DNA of 64,000 nucleotides, taken from Eleusine coracana subsp. coracana. Lineage: Eukaryota; Streptophyta; Magnoliopsida; Poales; Poaceae. Both the position numbers and the translations under genes were made by a program. Every line of letters starts with the position of its first letter. The stretch's first letter is position 1. The notes under the pieces are model-generated. The model searched no databases. It was not told where the DNA came from and was given only the letters and a program-made list of their open reading frames with translations. The stretch is taken from contig CM064433.1 in NCBI GenBank assembly GCA_032690845.1, forward strand, positions 43,274,658 through 43,338,657. The letters run 5' to 3'. Shown here in pieces: positions 47,314-58,981 of this stretch.

Positions 47314-48804
47314 TGTCGAGGGCAAAAACCGGGGCGCCACATGGCACCTCCTAAAAAATCCGAGTACGTGCGATCGAAGAATCAACCAAGTCACGATCTA
47401 AGCCTCCACCACATGGGCCCCACGCAAAGAGCGCCTTCACGGCGAAACACTCCAGCGGGAGGGGTCACACTCCACAGCGACCCGCATGACCCCTCGGGTA
47501 GTCGGGATCCGACCCATTCTCGCACGACTCCTTAGCAGGGCCCGAGACTCCGCAACGACTCGCACGACCCCTCGGGTGGTCGGGATCCAATCCCCCCTCG
47601 CACGACCCCTTGTAGGGGATCGAGAATCCGCAACGACTCGCACGACCCCCCCGACAGGGGTCGGGCGAGCCAACCCACTCCAGCGAGACTCAAGCTTATC
47701 CACACCAGCGCCAAGGGGGACTCCTCATTACTACTCCGACCGTGGCAGGGTGGACCGTGCAGTCGTCTGACGAGCCTTATCCCTGTCCAGGATTGGACTC
47801 TGACAGAACAGGGCAACGGAACTCTGATCTAGTCTGAAGCGACAGAGTGAGAAGCTTGATTGCTCTGACACGACAAGATAGATTTCTACCCAGGCCAGTC
47901 CGGACATACGCTCCCCGATATAACGACCCTCGACGGAAGGGGGTCGGGCAGCGGGCGATCGAGCAACTGCCAACCACCCGGCCTTAAATGCCCGACCCAC
48001 TACGCGTGCACAGTGTCCAGGGGTCAAATCCCCTGGCTTATCTACTCCCCTTATCCTCACGCACGTCGGCTGACGATAAGCAGGCCTAGCCGGATAGGCT
48101 ATGATGCTACCCCCCCCCCCCCCCCCGCCGGTGATATCATCATCCACAGTGATCCGGGACAGGCTGACGGACAGCGGAATTGACCCCTGCCCAGATAACA
48201 TGACAGTAACCATGATGAATTACACCCACGTACGACGGGGCACGTCATCCACAACAAGGAGGAAGTACACCACGACGACAGAAAATAGGGGCACGCCCAA
48301 GCACAGTGCTACCCACTGACGCGACAACCAAAGCAGAGGGCCCCACAAAGACCGGAGACCACGTTGTCGACTAGGAGTCATGCCTTCCTCTACATGCCTT
48401 CAACCACTGTGCATGCGTATGACATTATATATCTCTCCTTGTCTCTATAAGTAGACCCGACCCCTTGGAATATAAAAGGGGAGGGGCCCTTTCTTCCTTG
48501 GGGGAGATAGCGAGAGAACAACACAACGACAAATAGAAACAAAGAACAAGGATGAGAGCTAGCATAGCAATCCACCGTAGATCAACTCATCTCCTCTCGC
48601 ACCAGAGATTTGGAGCACCCCCTCCTCTCTCACCACCATTGTACTCACTCCCCGGAGCAAGTAACACGAGCAGGCCATCGAACTGAACGTAGGGGACTTC
48701 CCCGAACCAGTATAACCCCCCGTGTCCTCTTGCTAAACCATCACCGAGCCCGAAGCGTGCACCCCGAGAACAAATTCTACTTGCCGGTAATCAAAACACC
48801 GACA
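47314..48804 (+). repeat. 3' LTR of the gypsy element
   Basis: About 1491 bp, TGTCGAGGGC...ACCGACA, highly similar to the 5' LTR with scattered substitutions (mostly C/T and G/A) and a different C-run length (48112-48126). TATA block at 48471. Followed by ACAGG, the right target duplication. Confidence 0.87.
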
Positions 48805-50040
48805 ACAGGTTAACACTATCTTTTTCTTTTTCAGGAATTGGTATATCAATCAAGTGGAGTATGATATATGTGAAAATAAGTCAACATCACAGGAATCAGC
48901 ATAAGATTTGGATTCCATCAACTTGAACCTCTCTATATTTTTCTTATGTTCTTTTAAGGTTCAATAGCTGGAATGTTTCCACTAAGTGTACATTACATAG
49001 CCAGTTTTCTTGTCTAATAGTATTCTAGTACTTTAATTACAATCCAGTACATGCCCCCGGGAGTCAACCTCTAGTACTTGTGCCAAGGCCTCCTTGCCCG
49101 TACGCCCTTCGACCATACCGAAGGCCTGGGCATCCACTGGGGCAATTTGCAATTGCGCCTTCGACCCACCTTTGATCCTGACAGTCCGAATGCCGGGGGT
49201 AAATATTATATTAGCGATATCACATGGCATGATCAAGTCCCCAAGGACAAACGATTAAAGGCACCGCCAAGTGGGTCCAGGAACCCATGCGTAATAGTGT
49301 TCCTGCAGGGAAGCCCGAGAGAAGTCCGCTCCACCATGCTCGACCCCCACGGACAGGGTCAACCGTGCCTCACCTCACTCGACCCGCGGGAGGGGGCGAA
49401 GGCCAAACTAATAAGCGCGTCCACTTCGTGATGTGTGCCCGTGCATGCATAGTGTCACTGACGCCACCCGCTGTTTCTGTCAACCCTGTTAGTGGTCCAT
49501 GCTGCTCAGACAGGACGGGGCACCGCGGTGCTACACCATGCAAGAATAACGAAGGAGAGAAGTCAGATTTGATAATCATGATGGGCGGAATCCTGTCCAA
49601 ACGATGACCGATCAAACACAAGACGACAACGTTCTCAACTCCGAGCCAGGGGTCGACTCCCGCTCGGTTCGCTCGACCTCGAGCGATGGGGGTCAAGCGG
49701 GACCGAAAGTCCACAACAACCTCCTGCCTCGCCTTAAATGCCACGACGGGGTGTCGTGACAGTGATAGGAGGTCAAATCTTCCTCTAACTCCTAGCGGAA
49801 CCCATCATCGCCCAGTCCGACGGGATGACGCACGACGCCAACCCCCCGTTTTGCAGGTTTGGGCGACACGCCATACTAATGACACCAGCTACAGTTCTGA
49901 TGGGACTTAGGCTGCCCGCACTGCCGTGCGGTAAAGATTCTGCAGTACTGCTTTACAGTATGGAAGCGCTGCACCGCTGTACTGTAAATGTTACGCAAGC
50001 TAAGCGGACGAGCGCCCATCTGCCAAATCAAGAGGAGATA
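48805..50040. other. Unassigned, LTR-like DNA
   Basis: 48805-49030 is A/T-rich flank. 49031-49900 is GC-rich with 'gtacatgcccccgggagtcaacc' and 'gggtcgactcccgctcgg', resembling decayed gypsy LTR sequence. A 67-codon minus-strand ORF (49236-49033) has no recognisable domain. Confidence 0.35.
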
Positions 50041-50830
50041 GGGGAGGAACGGTAAGATGTGGGGCCGAGAGAATAGAGGAAAGAATAGTGAAAAGAATAG
50101 AGGAAAAAATAGAGAAAAGTTGGTATAGGGAAAATTTTATTATATAATATGTAGTAGTTGGAATAGAGGATGAATATAGAGTATAAATGGGTGCGAGAAA
50201 ACTAGATATAGAGGAGAGAACCTTGCTGATTAGGATGAAATATTTTTTTAGAGGATAAATTTAGAGTCTGATGAGTGCGGTCAGTCTCAACTGAGCGACG
50301 AGAGCGGGCAGACACGCTTCGACTCGACAGTACGCATCAACCGAAGACCTGGGCCTACAGAGCCGACGACTATCTCTCTCTCTCTCGTCCGTCTCTTGTA
50401 AACCAGTATAAGACTGAGTGCACTGGGTACGGGACGCGCACCGCTACCCGAGCCTGCAGTAACGTTGTGGCGTAAAAACGCCTGCAGCGGGACACTGCAA
50501 GCGCTCCGCTATTTAAGCATTCCTCTGCATATCCGGTATTTACAGCGCACGGGACGTGGTGCGCTATCTGCCAGTGGCACGGGAAAAGAGGAAAGAGGAG
50601 GAAAGAGAAGTGAAAAAGAAAAGAAAAAATAAAGAGGAAGAGATAAAAGAAGATATTAGTTGCAGATGGTTGAATAAAATATTTGATAGATGATATAGAG
50701 GATGGATATGGAGTATGAATGGATACGGGAAAACTGATATAAAGAAGAAAATCTTGCTGATCAGAATGAAATATTTCTTTTAGAGAATGAATTTAGAGTA
50801 ATACGAGTGCGGTGAGTCTAATCCTTATAT
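50041..50830 (+). repeat. Inverted copy of the left-end ~0.37 kb repeat family
   Basis: Two units carry 'gaatagaggaaagaatag', 'gagaaaagttggtat', 'atagaggatgaatatagag', 'accttgctgattagg' and 'gagtgcggtcagtct', the reverse complement of words at 1-760. Between the units is a GC-rich block with 'gcgctgcaccgc'-like words. Non-coding. Confidence 0.7.
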
Positions 50831-51449
50831 CCGACTCTTGTGAACATTCTGAGTCTAAACCTATAACCCCAGAAAAAAAATTCTCGTCGGTGATTGTAAA
50901 CTCAGACATCCACTGATGGGCTTCATGAGTGAGATCTGTCCTTGGAACCGTCACCGGTGTCCATAGCAGGCGGGCAGCGGCTCGCGTGCTCTGCTAGCTT
51001 TCGGTGGCTCAGTGGGTGAGCGACGCGTGAACGGGTAACTGAGGCCAGCTAGTAGGTGTGTGACATTATTGCTGCTAACACTTTATTTGCGTACGCTCCA
51101 CCTCGACACGAAAACGCGGCAGGTCTGATGAAAAAAAAAATGTCACTTTGATTCATGGAGGGCTCGGAATTTTGACCAGCTAAAGTCCTTTGTCCAGAGC
51201 TGCTCTTGTGTGTCTTCTTGGACCAAAGCTCGAGTAGAGCTCAGCACGAAAGCGTCCAGCAACAAGGTGGAAACCATCAATAAAAAACGGTCGAATTTCG
51301 AGAAATAAATTGTCTAATTTTGAGATTGTATTTTCAGACGCCCACTGATAGTTAGCTTATAGACACGGCCAAAATAACGTTGTTGGACTGAGCAAGCAGA
51401 TCGGATTACCGTCCGGGTCTCTTTTCTTGTCGACGATTTGTGTCGCCTT
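50831..51449. other. Intergenic with a fragment of DUF3615-gene exon 1
   Basis: 50944-51000 matches the first ~55 bp of exon 1 of the DUF3615 genes, in minus orientation ('gtcaccggtgtccat', 'cgggcagcggctcgcgtgctctgct'), including the ATG complement. The remainder shows nothing. Confidence 0.55.
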
Positions 51450-51712
51450 GGGCCTTCGATGGGTAGTATCTACCTTATGGAGCAGTATAATACTGATCGT
51501 GGCCCGTTAAAATAAGGTTCCGACCCGGTTTTAACCCTCCACCAGTACGTGTCCGAATACTGTTATAATACAGTCAAGGCTCCTTCAAGTACAGCTAGGA
51601 ATCTGTTCTCTAGAAGTATTCGGACAGTGGTAGACGCAGTTGAAACCGGATCGGACCTTGTTTCAAGAGGCAGGCCCTCAATCAATCAGTATATATACAG
51701 AAGATACGTATA
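51450..51712. repeat. Fold-back (inverted) repeat
   Basis: The arm at about 51484-51568 ('actgatcgtggccc', 'ggttccgacccggtttta', 'gtgtccgaatact') reappears inverted at about 51608-51712 ('agtattcggac', 'gaaaccggatcggacc', 'ctcaatcaatcagtat'). The loop is about 40 bp. A single related copy is at 22786-22885. It is compatible with a MITE-like element. No target duplication was established. Confidence 0.55.
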
Positions 51713-52580
51713 CGTATATATAGTATTCAAAGGACCAAGCAGGCAAAAGAGCGATTCGATCGACATCACGTACACACCTACCGATTTCCGTTAAGAAAAG
51801 AAAAGACTGAGGCGCACACCGTCCGGCCGCCGGCGCCGCGTGTGCTCGATCGGTACCAGCCAATGGAATCATCGAGGTGTAACGCACGGTATCGGTAAGT
51901 TCCACCGATTGTTTTCGCTCCATGTATAATTTCTGGAAATTTCTTCCCTCCATATTTATTTTGCATACCTTCCTGTTCCCATCTCTCCTCTCTCGTTGTT
52001 TTGGACAATGTCATAGACCTCGTTACTTTCCCAAACACATGATTTGATCACAGTGCTTTTAAATTTTCCCCCTTCCGCTCACGTTTTTTCGAGGGTGAGA
52101 TCCGGTCCTAGGATATTTGCCCCAGAAAGTAATCAACACGCACGAAAATTCGTTCCCTTTTGCATCAAATCATGGACCTTTTGTTGTTGGGGTATAGTTA
52201 AAAACCAATTTCAAAAATTGATGGATCAATAATTTCTTAGTAGTTCAGAAGCGTTCATGTCCAACTTAAAAAAACAGAAAAAAAAGATATGACTCTTTAT
52301 TCCCCGCAAACTTTGCGAACAGTTTGAAAATCCAATTGAGTTGAAAGCTACTTCTAGTACTAAAATATCTCAAACCATAGACCGATTTTGATAGCAGTGG
52401 AGCTTAAGTGCCCAATAAGTGCAGAGTGAGAATTTTTTATATACAAACGTCGGAAGACGTTTTTCGTGTTGGTCAGCGTTTACTGCCGTAGCTGCACTCC
52501 TACTAGTCTAGTAGTAGGAGTACTTGTACACTGTACATTAGGCCGTGTGAGCAATAATGCTCCTTGTCCCACTCGTCTTG
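51713..52580. other. Unassigned upstream DNA
   Basis: No gene recognised. A/T-rich with a degenerate copy of the repeat-unit start at about 52415-52460 ('gcagagtgagaattttttatatacaaacg'). Confidence 0.4.
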
Positions 52581-53530
52581 TCACTCTTCACTCACCCACC
52601 AAACGAGCTCGTGAGCCATCGAAATAGGGAGTAGCTCTACCTTGAGCTTTGACACAATAGTAGCCAATGTGGAGTAGAACTGTGACAGTAGACGATTTTT
52701 TTATTTTTCCTTCTCCTAAATTGTTGACGTGTCTTTAGCGAGGTTCACATAATCAGATTAATCTGCCGGTTGGTGAAAAATCAATCGATTAAGTAGGAAA
52801 ACCGATTGGTTAACCAAAAAATTATTATAATATTAAAGTCGGTTTTCTCCGACTAACCGGTCAATTAGTATGACTAACCAGAATCGATTTTTCGATTAAC
52901 CGGGATAACCGTTATTCCCAGTTATATAAACCATGGTCTTTAGTGTAAGAGCTTCAATTTTAGAATTTTTTTTGAACCATTGCTCTCAAGGGTCCCATGA
53001 GTGCAGAGTGAGAATTTTATACATATACACAAACGTAAACGTGGGAAGCCGTTTTATCGATCTTTACTCTTCACTCACCCACCAAACGAGCTCGTGAGCC
53101 ATCGAAATAGGGAGTAGCTCTACCTTGAGCTTTGGCACAAGAGTAGCCAATGTGGAGTAGAACTGTGACAGTAGACGATTTTTTTATTTTTTCCCTCTCG
53201 AATTGTTGACGTGTTTTTAGCTAAGTTCACATAACCGGATTAACCTGTCGGTTGGACTCGGTGAAAAACCAATCGGTTAATCGTTACTATAATATCAGAG
53301 CCGGTTTTCTTCGACTAACCGATCAATTAGTATGACTAACCAGAATCGATTTTCTGATTAACCGGGATAACCGTTATTCTCAGTTATATAAACCATGGTC
53401 TTTAGTGTTAGAGCTTCAATTTTGGAATTTTTTTTGAACCATTACTCTCAAGGGTCCATGAGTGCAAAGTGAGAATTTTATACATATACATATACAAACC
53501 TAAAGGTGGGAAGCCGTTTTATCGATCTTC
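52581..53530 (+). repeat. Two tandem copies (~0.47 kb) of the DUF3615 gene 5' region, lacking exon 1
   Basis: 'ctca(c/g)ccaccaaacgagctcgtgagcc' begins units at about 52591, 53074 and 53539 (spacing ~483 and ~465). The first two units pass directly from 'ggagtagctc' to 'gtagaactgtgacagtagacgatttttt', which in the third lies downstream of exon 1 in intron 1. Then follow 'aaccg'-rich AT sequence, 'gttatataaaccatgg' and 'gcagagtgagaattttata'. Only the third copy contains the coding exon. Confidence 0.75.
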
Positions 53531-53644
53531 ACTCTTCACTCAGCCACCAAACGAGCTCGTGAGCCATCGAAAAAGGGAGGGAGTAGCCGCAGCTCCACCG
53601 GAGGCGTCGAGGGAGCAGAGCACGCGAGCCGCTGCCCGCCGGCC
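53531..53644 (+). promoter_or_regulatory. 5' UTR of the plus-strand DUF3615 gene
   Basis: Immediately upstream of ATG 53645, rich in CT and CCACC motifs. A 'tttatac/atatacatata' stretch at about 53478-53497 could serve as a TATA region. This is inference from position. Confidence 0.35.
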
Positions 53645-56600
53645 ATGGACACCGGTGACTCTCCCAACGCCGGTAACCCTAAGCGGGGGGATCGACGGGG
53701 CGCCACCTCTCGCCGGCCCGCCGCCGGTAACCCTAAGCGGAGGGATCGACGGGGCACACGCGCCGCCGCCTCCGGCCGGCCCGGCGTGGACGACGGTGTC
53801 GATCCCAACCGCGCTGCTGGCCTTCGACGTAGAGAACTCATGCTGGAAATACGCCGTGAGTGCCAGTACCTGAGTGAGGAGATAATCCGCGGCGGCGACG
53901 GACACTACCTTCTCGAGATGCTCCGTGAGCTCGGCCACCGTCTCCGGTCATCCGAAACACCCTTGCAGGCATCCTCCTCCGCTGCACCTCCCTCCGAGTG
54001 AGTCATCTTTTCATCTTCCCCCATCTCCGCAGCTGGCTCTCTGAAATCCGTGGCCATACAAAGTAGAATTGTGACACTAGACGATTTTTTCCCCCTCCCG
54101 AATCGTTGATGTGTCTTGAGTTCCCCCTTTCCTAGCTTTTCATGTTGGAGCTTGAATTTTGGAATGCCCCTCTTGTTTCTTGCTTCTTCAAATGTTTTTT
54201 CTTCCCTCTTTTCTTTGTTGGCGAGCAGATTATAAAGTAGTTGCGTGTACGGTTGCTACCTTTAATTTGGGTAATCGATTTCTGAGTACAGAGCCATCTG
54301 GAGCTCGCTAATTCACTATTCATGTGGCCTAGGACCCAGAACTGCTTCTTTTGATCTGTTGGTCACATAAAGGCTTCTCTGTTCTCTTTATGTTTCCTCT
54401 TTAGCTTGCCACATTGAAGCCTTCTGCTGCAAATCTGTAAAGTAGTGTTACACTGAAATAGAGCACTTTCTTGCTGTTAGTAAACTTAAATAGAGCACTT
54501 TCTTTATCTTTGCAGTCATCCTGGAGCTGACAGAACTGGAAGTGGAACGCGTGTTCGGCAGAGTGTTCTATATTCGAATCGCCCCAGGCGGTCACGGCCC
54601 AGAAGACCATCACAGTAAGTTCTAGTATACCACAAGTTTCTATTGAACACGATATCACTTAAGAATCTTCTTCGAACGCCTCCATTGTAATTATGCTTTT
54701 ACTAGGCCTCTGGAGCATCCTACTGAGGTGAGCAGCAGGGAGGTGGAACTGGAAGTTGCAAATGTGTCAACATTTGAGGCGCCATCAGTGAGAGAGACCT
54801 CCATTGTGTCCCCTTCTGAGTGAGTCCTCCTTTTCCATCCCCTTTCTTGTCTCTGTTGCCCCAGCGACTAGGCTAATCTGTAGCCTGATCACGCCATGCT
54901 CCTTTAATTCACTGAGAAACAAGGGCAAGTTTGCTTTCAGTTACAGTTATAATCGGTGGCATATAACGTAAATTCCTAACCCTAAACTGCAAAACGGACG
55001 ATGTGTATTTAGTTCCCGATTGCTGCCTATTTGTAATCTATTTTTGCTAATAGAGCCATCTCGAACTCTCTAGTTCAGCATTGATGTTTTGGTGCTATCC
55101 AGGACACATGTGTTTAGCCTTTCTGTTTAGTGCATGTCTTTCCATCCTAACTGTGGACAAGTGTTGTGATATTTGGTTATCATGGCTTCCTCTATTTTAG
55201 GTTTTCTCCTTGCCACGTTGAAACCTTGGTTTCAAGGCTGTTTGCAATCCCCTGAAAATTGAATTCTTAGGTCTTTTCCCACACTCAATGGAACAGATCG
55301 ATATGAACAAACCCGTACGAAACAAGTTGAATTAAATACTGTTTCTTGCCTGTCATGGTTATAGGATATAGTAGATTGCTGACCCTCTACCTAAATGTGT
55401 CGGTACCACCTTTGCATAACTAAGCTTCTACTATACCATAAGAAATACAGTGCAACTGAGAGCACACTAAAGGATCAAGTAATTTTCAGTGTACTGTCCA
55501 CACAAGCTATGCTACCTTTATAACCTCATCAAGTGCTACAGTAAATTGTCTCTGTTTGAGTCTTGAATGGATAAAACACTTTTTTTTGTGTCGTTTAGAG
55601 GGATTCTAGAAAATCTGATGTGCCCCAGGGCTAAGAAATGCTTACAATTGCTGTTGAGTCTCTTCCATTCCATCCTAGCTGTGAACAAGCATTGTATATG
55701 TGGTCATAAGGCTTATCCGTTACTTGTGCTTATTTCTGCAGCAAATTCATAACTATTTTCGTTGCACTCATTTATGCCCTTTCATCAGGACTGAGGAGTA
55801 TCCCAGTGAGGCAAGCATCAGTGAGCTTGGAAGGGCAGTTACAGACTTACCAACACTCGAGGCGCTGTCCTTAAGGGACTCCCCACTTTTGACCACTCAA
55901 ATGACTGGTGAAGAAACCGACGATGAGGATGATGAGTGCGTATAATGTTTCATAATCTTTACTACCATCAACATTTGCTATAACTAATTTTACTATTAAG
56001 AGACCTCAAAGACTAAATTATTACATCTAGATACGTGGATTTAATAACAAATAGAAAAAATGCAGATTAGTATTGAACTATTGATTATTTCATCACCTGA
56101 AATCAGAATTTACACTGTTTTGCCAAAGAATTTTAACTAGGCACTTTAAAATAAAGATTTGTAGAATAGAGAGCACTGCATTGTCTTCATGGAGATGTAT
56201 CATGATAGCAAATATAATACTACATATATACAAGTTTTTAGCTAGGCTTATTGTTTGATGATAGTAAACCTACCTGACCGTCTTCCCATCTTGGCAGGTC
56301 GTCCCACATTTACATGCCTAGAGATGTTCAGCACAGTCTCTATTCAAGCAACCCGATAGGCCTGAGAATACCTATGACATCATTTTTCGAAACTGTAGAG
56401 GAGCTACAGAGGCCAGATTCTGATGAGGAGTATGTCCTCACTTTTTGTTTTTTTATGCAATAAAATAGAAGGAAATCTTATTAACACACTCAACTTTTAC
56501 CATAGTGGACACTTCCAAACTGTAAGGAACACATTAGCATATGATTTGTGCAGCACAACAAAACACAAATAATATATATGGTATTATAATCTGCCGTCAT

Positions 56601-58746
56601 TCTCATTTCTAAATGGTAGTGTGCATGGCTCTCAAGTACCAAACTAGATATAGTATAAACCTACAATGAACAAAATATTGTTCTAGTTCTTTAAATTGCT
56701 GTCACATAAGAGGCACACTTGCATATTAGAATAGTAGACATATACTACTGCTGCGCCACCTATGAGGGTGCACAAACAGTCATTGTGGTCCTGATAGTAA
56801 ACACAGTTGTCTGGTCTAATCAATTCACGTGCTCAGTGTTATCCATCAACAACATTTTAGTTCGTATGGCATTATGTTTTGCTGTATAGTTTCCTTTCAG
56901 AGTATGGTATATTGGTTGCTTTTGACCGTATGTTCTTGATTTTCTTCAGCCGAGAGAAAACTATACAGATTCAGCGTCTTCTAGATGCTCGATCACCTTG
57001 CACCATCAAAGAATTTTTTGATAGTATGTTGGCCGCGGAGCATGCTGCTCTTACTGCCCTAGCTGCTGAACATGGTACCGAGCCACCAAGGGACCCTTTC
57101 CTTGTTGGTGAGGAATCACAACAGACACCACAACATCCTACGGCAGCAGCAGCTCAGCCTCTAGCTGGTATGACAACAAGGTAGATCTTCCAATCTTTTG
57201 GTCTCCTTTTTTTCTTTCTCTCTCACTACCACTCTCCAGCCGATGTTTATATGTTATATAGATTTTCCTAAGTGTCTATATGTTATATAGATTGTTCTCT
57301 ATGCTTTGTCATACTTTTGTCAGTGTTTTGAATCATAGTACATTCTTAAGTCTTTTTCCTTTATAAAACTGTTGTATTATTGATCAGGCTAGGTTATTTA
57401 ATAATTATATATATAAACTTGCTTGTGTTTCCTTGAAGAACTGTTGTATTGTTCAGACAAGTTTATTCAGTAGTTAAGCTTCCCTGTATTTTCTTTAAGA
57501 ACTGTTGCATTATTCAGGTCTGGTTGTTATAATATAGGTGTTCGTATTTTTTGGCACTATACACATCAGATTCTCGAATGATTTCTGCAACTATTTTCTA
57601 ATTTTCATTAGTATAAAGGTTGACACTTGTTTTGGGGGTGTACACAATATGTTTGTACATGATATGTTCTGAGGTAGAGAGTGGTGTTTGTTGAATAACA
57701 TCCATGCATTCTTTTCTGGGAAGTATTGAAAGAACGCTGATAATATTCGTTCACGGCATCATTACCCATGGATTGTGTTCCCCATATGGGTACATATCCA
57801 GTGAAACCTATAGAGGGTGGGAATTTACCGATTAGTAAGAATTCCTACTTACATTTATATAAAAAGAATCATTATTTGTAGGTTAGCTTATGTGGTACAA
57901 GATGCATGAAAAATTCTTATCAAGTGCAAACTTGGTCACACCTATGGGAAACAGAAAAATGAAGTATCAGTCCAATGAAATGTAGTGTTTGCAGATTTCA
58001 CACCGATGTAGCCTTCAGTGTGATTTCCTGTTATCTATAGTTACTGATGTGTACTGTTGTGACTTTTTTTTAGTTTATTGGATTATTGTTCTCATGATTT
58101 TTTATTTGTGTCTGAGTCTCATGTTAATTGTGGATACAGACATAAAGCTTCAGCAGAAGAAAATATCGAAGATGGAAAGAAATGGATGAGGGATGAGGTG
58201 AAGTTGTGTTTTAAGAAACACATTGAGAAGACTGCAAATCGCAAGGTATCTGTAGTTTCTGTATTTGTATAGTTCAAACTGCAAAGCTTTTGGGAGAATT
58301 TACTTACGGTGTGTTTATTTTATGTTAGGGACTTGACTTTGAGCTTGATGAACTTTGTCATCAATGTTTTAATGTGGAGAGTTACACGAAAGTTTTCCAT
58401 CACTATAATTTCAAGATGAGGACGAAAATGCCTAGTTCACTTGAGTGGAGTGTGGGGCTGTACTTTGCTGAAGTGAAGGAAATATTTGGAAGAAAGTTCT
58501 ATTTCTGCTGCCCATTGGAGCCAAATGAAAGTGGTAATATTTTTGTCTATTAATTCATATAAGGAAAAATATGTATGCTTTTCTTTAATTGCCTAACAAT
58601 ATTTCTTTTGTTTGTGTTAAGGTCACTGTTATGCATGCAAGAACCAAGGAGCTGATGATTTGAAGCATCCTGCCACAGGTGGTTTTGAGGTCGGCTTGCG
58701 TGATGCTCCGAAATCTAGTTTCTGGTGTTCAGATGAAGATGAATGA
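53645..58746 (+). CDS. Grass-type DUF3615-domain protein, nine exons, 503 residues
   Basis: Exons: 53645-53997, 54516-54614, 54706-54819, 55789-55935, 56298-56429, 56950-57180, 58140-58245, 58329-58533 and 58622-58746. All introns are GT-AG and phases agree throughout: phase 2 for the first six introns, then 0, then 1. The total is 1512 nt including TGA. The N-terminus has a tandem basic repeat (GNPKR.DRRG twice) and an amphipathic Arg/Glu/Leu helix. Exons 2-5 are acidic and Ser/Pro-rich, with related 'E(H/Y)P(T/S)E' starts. Exon 6 has 'EHAALTALAAEHGTEPPRDPFLV'. The C-terminus shows the DUF3615 pattern: 'FHHYNFK', 'YFAEVKEIFG', 'FYFCCPLEPNESGHCYAC' and 'DLKHPATGGFE'. The Cys/His set may bind metal (inference). 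The function is unknown. It is the only intact member here. Confidence 0.75.
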
Positions 58747-58758
58747 TAGGATAACAAG

Positions 58759-58917
58759 TGTTAGAATTAATATGTATTAGGCCTTACGCTTGTATTAGGC
58801 CCATGGGGCCCATTAGGGTTTTCACCCGCGGCGCCCCTTGTATGCACGCCTATATATTGTAACCTCTTTGAGATGGAATACAATCATCTAATTCTAGCCC
58901 CAATCTACTTTCTAACA
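58759..58917 (+). repeat. 5' LTR of the Ale-like element
   Basis: TGTTAGAATTAATATG...TTTCTAACA, with TATATATT at about 58850 as the likely TATA box. Terminal TGTTAGA/TCTAACA form inverted repeats. Confidence 0.85.
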
Positions 58918-58930
58918 TGGTATCAGAGTC
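58918..58930 (+). promoter_or_regulatory. Primer binding site (initiator Met tRNA type)
   Basis: TGGTATCAGAGTC directly after the 5' LTR, the standard copia PBS. Confidence 0.85.
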
Positions 58931-58981
58931 CACTCGATCCTTGTGGATTTCCGCTTCCACTAACCCTCGACCGCCGTCACC

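Larger units (their letters stand above)
24464..48804 (+). mobile_element. Ty3/gypsy Tat-lineage (RIRE2/Retand-like) retrotransposon with nested copia
   Basis: Two ~1.49 kb LTRs, both starting TGTCGAGGGC, bound a 24.3 kb element. The flanks are ACTGG and ACAGG, a 5-bp target duplication with one mismatch. Internal order is PBS, gag, protease, RT, RNase H, integrase, then an antisense ORF before the polypurine tract. Integrase downstream of RNase H and an antisense extra ORF are Tat-lineage hallmarks. A copia element (33060-42300) interrupts the antisense ORF. Without it the element would be about 15 kb. Stops and frameshifts throughout show it is defective in itself. Confidence 0.85.

Noticed and set aside
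49033..49236. 67-codon minus-strand ORF (MIMPCDIANIIF...)
   Set aside because: Short, no domain recognised, in LTR-like DNA. Left unassigned.
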